Shown here one piece after another: positions 54,146 through 63,119 of a stretch of DNA of 64,000 bases. The stretch is from Streptomyces sp. NBC_01788. Its GTDB lineage: Bacteria; Actinomycetota; Actinomycetes; Streptomycetales; Streptomycetaceae. Location of the stretch: positions 930,001 to 994,000 of the forward strand of contig NZ_CP109090.1 of the NCBI RefSeq assembly GCF_035917575.1, given 5' to 3'. The first letter of the stretch is position 1; every line of letters begins with the position of its first letter. The notes beneath the pieces were generated by a model. That model was not told the origin of the DNA. It searched no databases and worked only from the letters and a program-made list of their open reading frames with translations. Both the position numbers and the translations under genes were made by a program.

Positions 54146-55410
54146 GCCGCGTCACCCGCGAGCACCGATTCCCCGACGGCCGCCGAGGACAGCGGAACCG
54201 GCGTGAACATCTCCGGCTCCTCGTCCGGCGTCAGCGCGGTCGGCCCGTACAGCCAGTCGGTGAACGCGTAGTCGTACGTGTCGCGGACGCGCAGCAGCAC
54301 ATTGCGCTGCTCGCGGGCGACACCGTCGAGGTGCCACAGCTCGCCCCACTTGCGGGAGGTGGTCAGCACGCGGCGGCAGTGCTCCGGGCGGACGGCCTCG
54401 TAGGCGGCGAGCGCGGTGCTCCAGTCGACCGTGCCGTCCTCGGCACGGTTGCGGGCGACGTGCTCGCCCAGCACCCAGCCGTCCTCGATCGCCATGATCG
54501 CGCCCTGTGCGATGTACTGCAGCGGTGGGTGCGCGGAGTCACCGAGCAGCGCGATCCGGCCGTGGACCCAGTTCATGATCGGGTCGCGGTCGAACATCCG
54601 CCACCACTTGTCCCGCCACATGAACAGCAGACCCTCCCGGACGAAGTCGGAGGTCTTGGCGAAGGCGGCGTCGAGCTCGTCGGGCGTGCCCCAGTCCTCC
54701 TGCCCGGCCAGCGCCTTGGGCGACTCGAAGACCGCGACCTGGTTGAGCATCTCGCCGCCGCGCAGGCCGTAGTGGACGAAGTGGCAGCCGGGGCCGACGT
54801 ACACCACGACCTCGCTGAGGTCGACGGCCTTCACCCGCGGCTGCTCGGCAGGCACGGTGCCGCGGTAGGCGACGTACGCCGAGGAGACGGGCTGGTCGTC
54901 GACGAACAGCTTGCGGGCCGGAGAGTGCAGGCCGTCGGCCGCGATCACCATGCCCGCTTCGTGGGTCTCGCCGGAGGCGACGGTCACACGGGCGCCCCCG
55001 TCGGTGTTCTCGTACGAGGTCACGCGTGCGTCGTTGATCAGCTCGACACCGGCGCGTTCGCAGGCACGCAGCAGGAGGCCGTGCAGGTCGCTGCGATGGA
55101 TGACGAGGTACGGGTAGCCGTAGCGCTTCTCCAGGTCGCGCAGGTCGAGCCGGGTCAGCTCGTCGCCGTCGACGGCGTCGCGCATGACCATCGCGTCCGG
55201 GACGACGCCGAGGCGCTTGGCCTCCTCCAGGAGACCGTAGTCGTCGAGGATGCGGGTGCAGTTGGGGGCGAGCTGGATGCCGGCGCCGACCTCGCCGAAG
55301 GCGGGGGCGCTCTCCAGCAGGCGGACGCTCTGGCCCTGGCGGGTCAGCGAGAACGCGACGCCGAGGCCGCCGATGCCGCCGCCGACGACGATCACATCAG
55401 GGTGGGACAT
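54142..55410 (-). CDS. 3-hydroxybenzoate 6-hydroxylase-like FAD monooxygenase
   Basis: A 422-residue group A flavin hydroxylase: 'DVIVVGGGIGGLGVAFSLTR', 'GAGIQLAPNCTRILDDYGLL', 'MVIAADGLHSPARKLFVDDQ' and 'RIALLGDSAHPPLQYIAQGA'. Its place among gentisate genes makes 3-hydroxybenzoate to gentisate the likely reaction. AGGAG lies 8 bases before ATG 55410, so the start at 55419 is not used. It is 13 bases after the isomerase stop. Confidence 0.87.
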   Translation of the reverse strand: MSHPDVIVVGGGIGGLGVAFSLTRQGQSVRLLESAPAFGEVGAGIQLAPNCTRILDDYGLLEEAKRLGVVPDAMVMRDAVDGDELTRLDLRDLEKRYGYPYLVIHRSDLHGLLLRACERAGVELINDARVTSYENTDGGARVTVASGETHEAGMVIAADGLHSPARKLFVDDQPVSSAYVAYRGTVPAEQPRVKAVDLSEVVVYVGPGCHFVHYGLRGGEMLNQVAVFESPKALAGQEDWGTPDELDAAFAKTSDFVREGLLFMWRDKWWRMFDRDPIMNWVHGRIALLGDSAHPPLQYIAQGAIMAIEDGWVLGEHVARNRAEDGTVDWSTALAAYEAVRPEHCRRVLTTSRKWGELWHLDGVAREQRNVLLRVRDTYDYAFTDWLYGPTALTPDEEPEMFTPVPLSSAAVGESVLAGDAA

Positions 55411-55423
55411 GGGATGCACTCCT

Positions 55424-56059
55424 CTACAGCCACGGGCCGAGCTCGGGGGCGTCGGCGAGCAAGTGGGGACGGCCGGCCAGCCAGGCGGCGACCTCGGGCA
55501 GGGGGCCGTCGGGGAGCTCGGTCAGCCCGCGTTTGGCGCTGATCTCGGCGACCAGGGCGGTCAGGAATCCCTTCGGGAGGTCGGCGAAGGTGACGACGCC
55601 GGCGCCGAGGTCGACGGCGTGGACGCACACCTCGCGGGCGCGCATCCACGGGAGTTCGGTGGCGGGGACAGTGCGGCCCTGGGCGGTGACGACCTTTTGC
55701 TGCCACTGCTCGTCGGTGAGCCCGTCCAGTCCCTCCGCGAGCCGGTGCGCGGAGGTGGTCAGCCAGGATCGGAGCTGGTCGGCCGACAGGGCCGGGCCCT
55801 TGGCGATACCGGCGGCGCGCTCCTCGGCGGAGGCGTACATCGGCGTCTCCTCGCCGGTGGCCGCCCAGTGCACCAGGTTGCACAGGGCGTCGGCGTTGGC
55901 GGCGACGTGCGCCACGACGTGCCCCCGGGTCCACTCCGGCAGCACGCTCGGGGCCGAGAAGCCGGCCTCGTCGAGGCCCGCGACGGCGTCGAGCATCAGC
56001 TCGGTGCCCGTGCGGGCCCACGCGCGCGCGTCGGCGAAGGTCCGCGTGACCTCGGTCAT
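55424..56059 (-). CDS. Mycothiol-dependent maleylpyruvate isomerase
   Basis: A 211-residue protein of the DinB/MDMPI type: 'LPEWTRGHVVAHVAANADAL' (metal His residues) and 'WMRAREVCVHAVDLGAG'. The N-terminal DinB four-helix part and the C-terminal domain fit actinobacterial maleylpyruvate isomerases, which use mycothiol where other bacteria use glutathione. It turns maleylpyruvate into fumarylpyruvate. ATGA overlap with the hydrolase gene before it. Confidence 0.87.
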   Translation of the reverse strand: MTEVTRTFADARAWARTGTELMLDAVAGLDEAGFSAPSVLPEWTRGHVVAHVAANADALCNLVHWAATGEETPMYASAEERAAGIAKGPALSADQLRSWLTTSAHRLAEGLDGLTDEQWQQKVVTAQGRTVPATELPWMRAREVCVHAVDLGAGVVTFADLPKGFLTALVAEISAKRGLTELPDGPLPEVAAWLAGRPHLLADAPELGPWL

Positions 56060-56883
56060 TCCGCGACCACCTTGTTGGTGCAGGCGCCCAGGCCGGCGAT
56101 CTCGGTGACCACGGTCTGGCCGGGGAGCAGGAAGACCTTCGGGTCGCGGGCGTTGCCCACGCCCGCCGGGGTGCCGGTGGCGATGATGTCGCCCGGACGC
56201 AGGGTGATGACGGTGGAGATGTACTGCACCAGGAAGACCGGGTCGAACAGCAACGTTCCGGTGTCGTCCTGCTGCATGACCTGGCCGTCGACGACCGTCT
56301 TCACTTCGAGCGCGGGGCGGACGCCGCCGACCTCGTCGGGGGTGACGACGTAGGGGCCGACCGGAGTGGAGGCCTCCCAGATCTTGCCCTGGGTCCACTC
56401 GATGGTACGGAACTGCCAGTCGCGCACCGAGATGTCGTTCATGACGGTGAAGCCGGCGATGGCGTCGGCGGCCTGCTGCTCGTCGGCGCGGCGCACCTGC
56501 TTGCCGATCACGACGGCCAGCTCGACCTCCCAGTCGAGTGCGTCGGTCTCGGCCGGCTTGACGATGTGGTCGTGCGCGCCCAGCAGGGTGTCGGCGAACT
56601 TCGGGAAGAGCGTCGGGTGACTCGGCAGATCCCGGCCCATCTCCTTGATGTGGTTGGTGTAGTTGTGGCCGACGCAGACGACCTTGGAGGGGTTCGGGAC
56701 GACCGGCGCGAAGTCCGCCGCCTCGGCCGGGTAGGTGGTGCCGGACGCTGCGGCGGCCCTGGCCTGCCAGCCGTCCTCGGCGAACAGCTCGCCCAGGTCG
56801 GCGTACCCGAGGTCGACCAGGAGGTCTCCGTCGAGGCGGACCGCCCGGGTGCCGTCGGCGGTGCGGATGGTGGCGAGCTTCAT
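56056..56883 (-). CDS. Fumarylpyruvate hydrolase (FAH family)
   Basis: A 275-residue enzyme with 'SKVVCVGHNYTNHIKEMG', 'TLFPKFADTLLGAHDHIVKP', 'DWEVELAVVIGKQVRRAD' (metal Glu pair), 'GFTVMNDISVRDWQFRTIEW' and 'PGDIIATGTPAGVGNARDP'. It splits fumarylpyruvate to fumarate and pyruvate at the end of the gentisate route. It starts two bases after the dioxygenase stop. Confidence 0.9.
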   Translation of the reverse strand: MKLATIRTADGTRAVRLDGDLLVDLGYADLGELFAEDGWQARAAAASGTTYPAEAADFAPVVPNPSKVVCVGHNYTNHIKEMGRDLPSHPTLFPKFADTLLGAHDHIVKPAETDALDWEVELAVVIGKQVRRADEQQAADAIAGFTVMNDISVRDWQFRTIEWTQGKIWEASTPVGPYVVTPDEVGGVRPALEVKTVVDGQVMQQDDTGTLLFDPVFLVQYISTVITLRPGDIIATGTPAGVGNARDPKVFLLPGQTVVTEIAGLGACTNKVVAE

Positions 56884-56885
56884 GG

Positions 56886-58046
56886 TCAGGCGTCCTTCTG
56901 GGTGCGGTTGAGCCGGAGCGCCTCGAAGACGGGCGCGTCGGAGAAGCGGAAGAGGTCGAGGGCTCCCTCGTCGGAGTCGGTGGCGCCGGCCTCGGACCTG
57001 GCGGCGAACGGTTCCCAGGACGGGACGACGAACAGGTCGCCGCGGGTGACCGTCCAGGACGTGTCGCCGACGGTCACCAGGCCGGAGCCGTCGAAGACCT
57101 GGTAGACCGACGAACCGGTCTCGCGCACCGGCGCGGTCTCGGCGCCGCGGGCGATGCGGTGGAACTCGGCGCGGACGGTCGGCAGGACGTCGGAGCCGTC
57201 GTGCGGGTTGGAGTAGCGCACCGCGGCGTGGCCGGGTTCGACGGTGCCGCCGAAGCCCTCCTTCTCCAGCAGCAGCTGGTCCCGCAGGGCCGCGTTGGTG
57301 TACTCCCACTTGTACGACAGCAGCGGGCTGCCCGGCGTGGCGGGTACTGCCGACAGCGGGCGCAGGCCCGGATGACCCCACAGGCGCTCGGAGCGCGACC
57401 GCACGGGGGTGATCCGCTCGGCGTCGCTGATCTCGTCGCGGCCGAACTCGAAGAACTGCGCCTCGGTGACGTACTGGAAGGGGATGTCCAGACCGTCGAT
57501 CCAGGCCATCGGCTCGGAGGTCGCGTTGTGGTGGGCGTGCCAGTTCCAGCCCGCCTGCGGGAGGAAGTCACCGCGGTTCATCGGCACCGGGTCGCCGCCG
57601 ACGACCGTCCACACGCCCGAACCCTCGACGACGAAGCGGAAGGCGTGCTGGGTGTGGCGGTGCTCGGGGGCGTCCTCGCCGGGCATGAGGTACTGGATGG
57701 CCGCCCACAGCGTCGGCGTGGCGAAGGGCCTGCCGCCGAGGGAGGGGTTGGCCAGCGCGATGGCCCGGCGCTCACCGCCCCGGCCGACCGGCACCAGGCC
57801 GCCGGCCCGGTCCGCAAGCTCCCGCAGCCTCTCCCAGCGCCACAGGTGCGGCACGGCACGCGAGCGCGGGTGGGCCGGCATCAGGTCGCCGATCTCGGTC
57901 CACAGCGGGACGAGCAGTTCCTGTTCGAAGCCCCGGTAAAGCTCTTCGAGCGCCGGGGTGACCTCGGGCTGCCCCTCCGCGGCGACAGCCTGGAGCCGGA
58001 CCGGGGAACCCGTGGCGGTGTCTTGGGCTATGGAGGTCTCAGTCAC
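56886..58046 (-). CDS. Gentisate 1,2-dioxygenase
   Basis: A 386-residue bicupin. Cupin 1 has 'PGEDAPEHRHTQHAFRFVVE' (metal His motif), 'RGDFLPQAGWNWHAHHN' and 'WIDGLDIPFQYVTEAQFFEF'. Cupin 2 has 'SSVYQVFDGSGLVTVGDTSW' and 'GDLFVVPSWEPFAARSEAG'. It opens the ring of gentisate to maleylpyruvate using Fe(II) and O2. GTG 58046 is the best start although its ribosome binding site is weak. It heads the seven-gene - strand operon, divergent from the IclR gene. Confidence 0.9.
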   Translation of the reverse strand: MTETSIAQDTATGSPVRLQAVAAEGQPEVTPALEELYRGFEQELLVPLWTEIGDLMPAHPRSRAVPHLWRWERLRELADRAGGLVPVGRGGERRAIALANPSLGGRPFATPTLWAAIQYLMPGEDAPEHRHTQHAFRFVVEGSGVWTVVGGDPVPMNRGDFLPQAGWNWHAHHNATSEPMAWIDGLDIPFQYVTEAQFFEFGRDEISDAERITPVRSRSERLWGHPGLRPLSAVPATPGSPLLSYKWEYTNAALRDQLLLEKEGFGGTVEPGHAAVRYSNPHDGSDVLPTVRAEFHRIARGAETAPVRETGSSVYQVFDGSGLVTVGDTSWTVTRGDLFVVPSWEPFAARSEAGATDSDEGALDLFRFSDAPVFEALRLNRTQKDA

Positions 58047-58084
58047 GGCATCAGCGTGCGCCGCGTCTGGTGAGGGAACATGGA

Positions 58085-58103
58085 GATTCTGGAGAGCAGA
58101 ATC
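58085..58103. promoter_or_regulatory. Perfect 7-5-7 palindrome, candidate IclR operator
   Basis: GATTCTG-GAGAG-CAGAATC lies between the gentisate operon start (58046) and the IclR start (58116). Its size and place fit an autoregulatory site that also controls the divergent operon. Confidence 0.6.
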
Positions 58104-58115
58104 AGGGGACGCGCC

Positions 58116-58892
58116 ATGGACAAGCCGCTGAAGACACCGCCGCCCTACCCGATCGCCAGCGTGGACCACGCGCTGCGGGCGGCGACCATCCTGCAGATGG
58201 AGGGCGGCACGACCGTCTCGCAGATCGCCGAGCGGCTGGGCGTCGCTCGGTCCACCGCCCACCGGATCCTGGCGATGCTGGTCTACCGGGACTTCGCCGT
58301 GCAGGACGAGGACCGCCTCTACCGCGCGGGACCGGTGCTGGAACTCGCCGCGCACTCCCAGTCCCTGGTCTCACGGCTGCGTGCGGCGGCCCTGCCCCAC
58401 CTGCACCGGGTCGTCGATCTGCTCGACGAGACCGCGAACCTGACGGTGCGCACCGGGGACACGGCCCGGTTCATCGCCAGCGTCGAGTGCCGGCAGGCCC
58501 TGCGGGTCGGCTCCCGGGAGGGCATGGTGTTCCCGGCGCACCGCACCACGGCGGGACTGCTCCTGCTCGCCGAACTCTCCGACGAGGAACTGGACGAGGT
58601 GTACGCCCCCGAGCGCTACCGCGACCGTCCGGCCGACCGACCGGACCTCGCCCGCCTGCACACGGAGCTGAAACGGCTGCGGCGCAACGGGTTCGCCGTC
58701 AACAAGGAACGGTCCGAGCGGGGTCTGATCGCCGTCGGCGTACCGGTACGTGATCGGGACGGGACCGCGCTGGCCGGCCTGTCGGTGTCGATGCCCACCG
58801 TGCGCTACGACCCGCACCGCCTGCAGCCCCTGGTGGCCACTCTGGACGCCGCCGCGCGCGCCCTGGAGACGGACCTGGCCGAGCGGTTCTGA
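58116..58892 (+). CDS. IclR-family transcriptional regulator
   Basis: A 258-residue regulator with a winged HTH ('VDHALRAATILQMEGGTTVS', 'QIAERLGVARSTAHRILAML') and an IclR effector domain ('VGSREGMVFPAHRTTAGLLL', 'GLIAVGVPVRDRDGTALAGL'). ATG 58116 has AGGGG 7 bases upstream and leaves the palindrome outside the gene; ATG 58080 would put it inside. IclR proteins often control gentisate and 3-oxoadipate genes, so it is the likely regulator of the operon starting at 58046. Confidence 0.88.
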   Translation: MDKPLKTPPPYPIASVDHALRAATILQMEGGTTVSQIAERLGVARSTAHRILAMLVYRDFAVQDEDRLYRAGPVLELAAHSQSLVSRLRAAALPHLHRVVDLLDETANLTVRTGDTARFIASVECRQALRVGSREGMVFPAHRTTAGLLLLAELSDEELDEVYAPERYRDRPADRPDLARLHTELKRLRRNGFAVNKERSERGLIAVGVPVRDRDGTALAGLSVSMPTVRYDPHRLQPLVATLDAAARALETDLAERF

Positions 58893-58941
58893 GCCCCCGG
58901 CTCGCCTTACATCAAGACTGCTGATTTTAAGTTGTGCGCAT

Positions 58942-58975
58942 TTCATTGACGTGACGTAAAGCGAAGTGTCATCCT
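58942..58975 (+). promoter_or_regulatory. Promoter of the MFS carrier gene with shared motif
   Basis: TTTCATTGAC and ACGTAAAGCGAA (58954-58965) repeat the layout found on the - strand at 47302-47277. TTGACG at 58946 may be the -35 element and CATCCT at 58970 a weak -10. The start codon is about 125 bases downstream. Confidence 0.5.
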
Positions 58976-59100
58976 CCACGACACCACGCCGGACTCGCGA
59001 CGTGCCCTCTCCCCCACCGCGTGCGCCGAGCCGAGCGCTTTCACGCTCTCGGGGCTCCCGCTTCCGGGACGCCCGCCTTCCCCAGCCAGGGAGAACAGCA

Positions 59101-60747
59101 ATGACGCTCAACAACGGGACGCCCACGTCCCAGGGCCCAACCGCGGGGGCCGCCCGGAGACCGGGCTACGCGGGAACACTGGCTGCCGCCTGCGGTGCGG
59201 TCTTCGTGGCCCAGGTCGCGAACGCGCTGCCGGCCTCGCTGCTCGGACTCTTCCAGGAGGACCTGAACACACACGGATCCCAGCTGACGTGGATCACCGC
59301 CGCGTTCATGATCGCCGTGGTCTGCTTCGAGTTCACCTTCGGTGTCCTCGGTGACCTCTTCGGGCGGCGAAGGCTGGTCGTGGCCGGCACGGCCCTGGTC
59401 GCCGCGGGCAGCACCGTGGCCGCGCTCGCGCCCACCGTGCAGGTGTTGTGGATCGGCGCCGCCCTCAACGGGCTGGGGGCCGGCGCCATGTTCCCCGGCT
59501 CGCTCACCGCGATCACCGCCGTCACCCGCACCCTGCGGGAACGGGCGCACGCGGTGGCACTCTGGAGCGGTTTCCTGTCCGCCGGCGCCGCCGTCTCGCC
59601 TCTGCTCGGCGGCATGTTCGCCAAGGTCGGGTCGTGGCGTGGTTCCTTCGGGGTGCTCGTCGGACTCGCCCTGGTCAGCATGGTGCTCACCCTGGTGCTG
59701 GCCACGGAGTCGAATGCGCCCGAGGGCCGCAAGTTCGACATAGCTGGTCAGATCACTTTCGCTGTCGGTCTCATCCTGGTGCTGTACGGCGCCGTCGAGG
59801 GTCCCGAGTCGGGCTGGACCACCCTTCCCGTCATCCTCGCCTTCGCCTTCGGCATTTGCTTCCTCGCCGGATTCGTCGTGGTGGAGCTGGGCGCCGAATC
59901 CCCCATCTTCGACCTGAAGCTGTTCCGCAACCGGGCCTTCACCGTGTCGTCCGTCGCCGCGGTCATCGGCATGCTCGCCTTCCTCGGCGCCTGCTTCGCG
60001 ATGAGCATGTGGCTGGGTCCTGTGCAGCACCAGGACCCGATCCGTGTCGGAATCCTCTTCCTGCTCCTCCAGGGACCCGCCTTCGTACTCATCCCGGTCG
60101 TCTCGCGCCTCCTGCACCGGGTCGCCGCGTCCTGGCTGCTGACCTCCGGGTTCGCCCTGATGGCGGTCGGCTGCCTCCTGTTCACCCGGCTGGACGTCAC
60201 CGACCCGGAACTCGGCGCGTTCCTCGCCCCCGCCCTGCTGATCGGCATCGGTTTCGCCCTGACCGTCAGCTCGGTGACGGCCGTGGCGCTGAACAGCGTG
60301 CCCCTGCACCTGGCGGGCATGGCCAGCGCCACCACCAACATGCTGCGCGACCTCGGCTTCGCCCTCGGCCCCGTCGTCGTCAGCGCGGTCGCCCTCTCCA
60401 ACGCGGGGGCGGCGTTTGCGGCGAACCTGTCCGACGCGGACCTGCCGGGCGGTCAGGCGGCAGCGGCACGCGAGATCGCCGAGGCCGGAGGGCCCATCGC
60501 CGTGAACAGCCTGCCGCCCGACGCCCTGGGATCCGCGGCGCACGGTCTGGCCCTGGAGGCCCTGGGCAGTGGTTTCAGCACCGCGTTCCTGGTGTGTGGT
60601 GTGGCGGCCGCCGTCGCCGCGGCCCTGACCGCCTTCGGCATGATCGGGCTCCACGCCCGCCGTTCCGCCGAGGACGAGGCACCCGTACCGCCGGCTCCGG
60701 GAAGCGACGGCGGAGCGGAATCGGCTCCGGCCGTCCTCCATCCCTGA
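59101..60747 (+). CDS. MFS transporter, 14-segment type
   Basis: A 548-residue membrane protein with about 14 hydrophobic segments. The MFS loop is 'GVLGDLFGRRRLVVAGTALV' after segment 2, with 'ALNGLGAGAMFPGSLTAITA' and 'GFLSAGAAVSPLLGGMFAKV' further on. The start has AGGGAGAA upstream. Its promoter shares an element with the hydrolase operon, so uptake or release of the aromatic substrate is likely. The Pro/Glu-rich tail is hydrophilic. Confidence 0.88.
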   Translation: MTLNNGTPTSQGPTAGAARRPGYAGTLAAACGAVFVAQVANALPASLLGLFQEDLNTHGSQLTWITAAFMIAVVCFEFTFGVLGDLFGRRRLVVAGTALVAAGSTVAALAPTVQVLWIGAALNGLGAGAMFPGSLTAITAVTRTLRERAHAVALWSGFLSAGAAVSPLLGGMFAKVGSWRGSFGVLVGLALVSMVLTLVLATESNAPEGRKFDIAGQITFAVGLILVLYGAVEGPESGWTTLPVILAFAFGICFLAGFVVVELGAESPIFDLKLFRNRAFTVSSVAAVIGMLAFLGACFAMSMWLGPVQHQDPIRVGILFLLLQGPAFVLIPVVSRLLHRVAASWLLTSGFALMAVGCLLFTRLDVTDPELGAFLAPALLIGIGFALTVSSVTAVALNSVPLHLAGMASATTNMLRDLGFALGPVVVSAVALSNAGAAFAANLSDADLPGGQAAAAREIAEAGGPIAVNSLPPDALGSAAHGLALEALGSGFSTAFLVCGVAAAVAAALTAFGMIGLHARRSAEDEAPVPPAPGSDGGAESAPAVLHP

Positions 60748-60869
60748 CCTCAGCGACTCCTCAGGACGTCACCGGGGCGATCGACGCGCACCACCCCGTC
60801 TGCCGCACACCGGGCGCGGCGGACGGGCCGTGTGCCCGGCTTCGGCCCACCTCTCCGCCCCACCCGCCA

Positions 60870-62462
60870 TCAGCCGTCGGCGGCGGGCGAGTTGGCGCCG
60901 CGGCGCAGGCCAGCTGCGGCGAGGAGGGCACCCGCGACGCACAGGACGGCGGTGACGAGAACGGCGGCGTGCACACCGTTCATGAAGGCGTTGCCGCTGC
61001 CCTCGGCGACGGCGGCCTTCAGCTGTGCGGGCATGCCGTCCGTGACCGGCGCGATGCCCATGGCCACGGCATCCTTGGCCTCCTTCAAGCCGTGTGCTGC
61101 GGAGGCCGGCACCCCGGCGCCGGTCAGCTCCCCGGTGAGCGTAGCTCCGACCCGGCTGCTGATCAGCGAGACCAGAACGGACGTACCGAGGGCGCCGCCG
61201 ATCTGCAGTGCGGTGGACTGCAGGCCGCTCGCCACACCGCCGTCCCGGACGGGCGCGTTGCCGACGATCGCGTCGGAGGAGGCCGACATGACCATGCCGA
61301 CGCCCAGGCCGATCAGGACGAATGGCGGCCACATGGCCGCGTACGAGGAGTGCGCGTCCCAGGTCAGCATCCACACGGAGGCCACCGCCTCCAGCAGCAT
61401 GCCGGCCGGCATGGACAGGCGGGCTCCGAGCCGCTCGGTCAGCGCCGCGCCCAGCGGTGCCGCGACCACGGAGGCCAGGCTCAGCGGCAGGGTGCGCACG
61501 CCCACCTCGACCGGGGTCAGACCGCGGACGTTCTGCAGGTACAGCATCAGGAAGAAGATGACACCGAGCAGCACGAAGAAGTTGATCGCGGTGACGAGGG
61601 TGCCGATGGTCAGCGCCGGGCTGCGGAACAGTCGCATGGGCAGCAGCGGGTGCCGGACACGGGTCTCGTACCAGCCGAAGAGCACCAGCAGGACCAGTCC
61701 GGCGGCCAGGGCGCCCAGGGTTCCTCCCGAGGTCCAGCCCCAGGTCTCGCCCTTGATCACGCCGAAGACCACGGCGACCAGACCGAGCGCCAGCAGGATC
61801 ACGCCTGGGATGTCGAAGCGGTGGCGGCCGGTGAAGTCCTTGCTCTGCGGCAGCACGAGTGCGCTGAAGACCAGGGTCGCGATGCCGATGGGCGCGTTGA
61901 TGTAGAACACGGACTCCCAGTTGACGTGCTCGACCAGCAGGCCGCCGACGATCGGTCCGAGCGCGGTCGAGCACGAGGCCACCATGGCCCACAGGCCCAC
62001 CGCCGTACTGAACTTCTGCGGCGGGAAGACGGCGCGCAGCAGACCGAGTGTGTTGGGTATCAGCAGCGCGGCGCAGAGCCCCTGCAGTGCGCTGAAGACG
62101 ATCACGCCCTCGACGGAGCCGATCAGCCCGATCATGACGGAGGCCACGACGAAGCCCGCGACTCCGGCCATGTAGTAGGTGCGCCGCCCGAACCGGTCAC
62201 CCAGCTTGCCGCCCAGGATCAGGGCGGCTGCCATGGCGATGAGGTAGGAGTTGGTGACCCACTGCAGGTCGGCGGTGGACGCGTGCAGGCTGCGGCCGAT
62301 CTCCGGGTTCGCGATCGAGACCACGGATCCGTCGAGGTTGACCATGAAGAGACCGATCGCGACGGCGATCAGCGTCAGCCACGGATTGGAGCGCGGGCCC
62401 CGCTCGGCGCCCAGTGGCGACGGAGCGTACGGAGTGAAGTGGTCCACGGGTGTGGAGGGCAT
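60870..62462 (-). CDS. DHA2-type multidrug exporter (EmrB/QacA family)
   Basis: A 530-residue, 14-segment transporter: 'LIAVAIGLFMVNLDGSVVSI' (motif D1), 'GGKLGDRFGRRTYYMAGVAG' (motif A) and 'STALGPIVGGLLVEHVNWES' (motif C of drug/H+ antiporters). It likely exports a toxic compound or an intermediate. The MarR gene beyond it is on the same strand. A GTCGAC-AA-GTCGAC repeat lies upstream. Confidence 0.9.
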   Translation of the reverse strand: MPSTPVDHFTPYAPSPLGAERGPRSNPWLTLIAVAIGLFMVNLDGSVVSIANPEIGRSLHASTADLQWVTNSYLIAMAAALILGGKLGDRFGRRTYYMAGVAGFVVASVMIGLIGSVEGVIVFSALQGLCAALLIPNTLGLLRAVFPPQKFSTAVGLWAMVASCSTALGPIVGGLLVEHVNWESVFYINAPIGIATLVFSALVLPQSKDFTGRHRFDIPGVILLALGLVAVVFGVIKGETWGWTSGGTLGALAAGLVLLVLFGWYETRVRHPLLPMRLFRSPALTIGTLVTAINFFVLLGVIFFLMLYLQNVRGLTPVEVGVRTLPLSLASVVAAPLGAALTERLGARLSMPAGMLLEAVASVWMLTWDAHSSYAAMWPPFVLIGLGVGMVMSASSDAIVGNAPVRDGGVASGLQSTALQIGGALGTSVLVSLISSRVGATLTGELTGAGVPASAAHGLKEAKDAVAMGIAPVTDGMPAQLKAAVAEGSGNAFMNGVHAAVLVTAVLCVAGALLAAAGLRRGANSPAADG

Positions 62463-62488
62463 GCATGTGCCTTGTCTGTGGTGAGAAC

Positions 62489-62502
62489 GTCGACAAGTCG
62501 AC
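62489..62502. promoter_or_regulatory. GTCGAC repeat upstream of the exporter gene
   Basis: GTCGACAAGTCGAC is at once a direct and an inverted repeat, 27 bases before the exporter start. It may be an operator, though it differs from the MarR palindrome at 63144. Confidence 0.35.
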
Positions 62503-62648
62503 GAGATGGATCAAAGCCTTCGGCACAGGCGGAGATACGGCAGCGTGCCGCCACTACGGGGGGGGGAGGCGCGGCGGGGGGCGGCGCGCTCGAGGTGCGG
62601 GCTGCGCGCGCGGCCGGGCGCTCGCCCCTGAGCACCGGTGCCGGAAGG

Positions 62649-63119
62649 TCAGTCGGCGGAGTAGAAGCGCCGGGTCAACGCCAGCAGCGCGCCACAGGCC
62701 GAACCGAGAGCGTCCTGCTCCCCGTCGGTGAGGGACTCCAGCAGACGCGCCACGTGGACTTCCTTCAGCCCCCGCGCTTCCGCGAGTCGCTCCGTGGCCA
62801 GCGCCGTGGGGTACAGATGAGCGACCCGCTTGTCGACGGCATCCCGCCTGCGCTCCAACAGCCCCAACTCGGTGAGCTGGGCGACGAGGGCGCTGACATT
62901 GTTCGGCTTCATCAGCAGGGCGTCCGCCGCGTCACGGACCGTGATGCCCGCACGCTCCTCGACAAGCCGCAGCAGAGCGAGCTGCCCCTCCGGCAGCGTC
63001 GGGTACGGAAAGTCCCGGATCACCTGCCGCTCGAGCGCCCTGTTCAGCACAGGCAGAACCGCCACGAGGACCGAGGCCACGTGGTCGTTCTGCCGGCCAG
63101 AGGCACTGGAATCGAGCAC
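62649..63119 (-). CDS. MarR-family transcriptional regulator
   Basis: A 156-residue winged-helix repressor with 'PTLPEGQLALLRLVEERAGI', 'TVRDAADALLMKPNNVSALV', 'AQLTELGLLERRRDAVDKRV' and 'AHLYPTALATERLAEARGL', the standard MarR recognition helix and wing. It starts with GTG 63119. The promoter puts the transcript start at or next to this GTG, so the mRNA is probably leaderless. It likely represses itself and the DHA2 exporter. Confidence 0.9.
   Translation of the reverse strand: MLDSSASGRQNDHVASVLVAVLPVLNRALERQVIRDFPYPTLPEGQLALLRLVEERAGITVRDAADALLMKPNNVSALVAQLTELGLLERRRDAVDKRVAHLYPTALATERLAEARGLKEVHVARLLESLTDGEQDALGSACGALLALTRRFYSAD

Noticed and set aside
60810..60839. CCGGGC/GCCCGG pair between the convergent transporters as a terminator
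   Set aside because: Six-bp stem with an 18-base loop in GC-rich DNA; too weak to call.
62555..62590. Poly-G tracts as a phase-variable repeat
   Set aside because: They lie between genes in a very G-rich patch, and no frame or promoter spacing clearly depends on their length.
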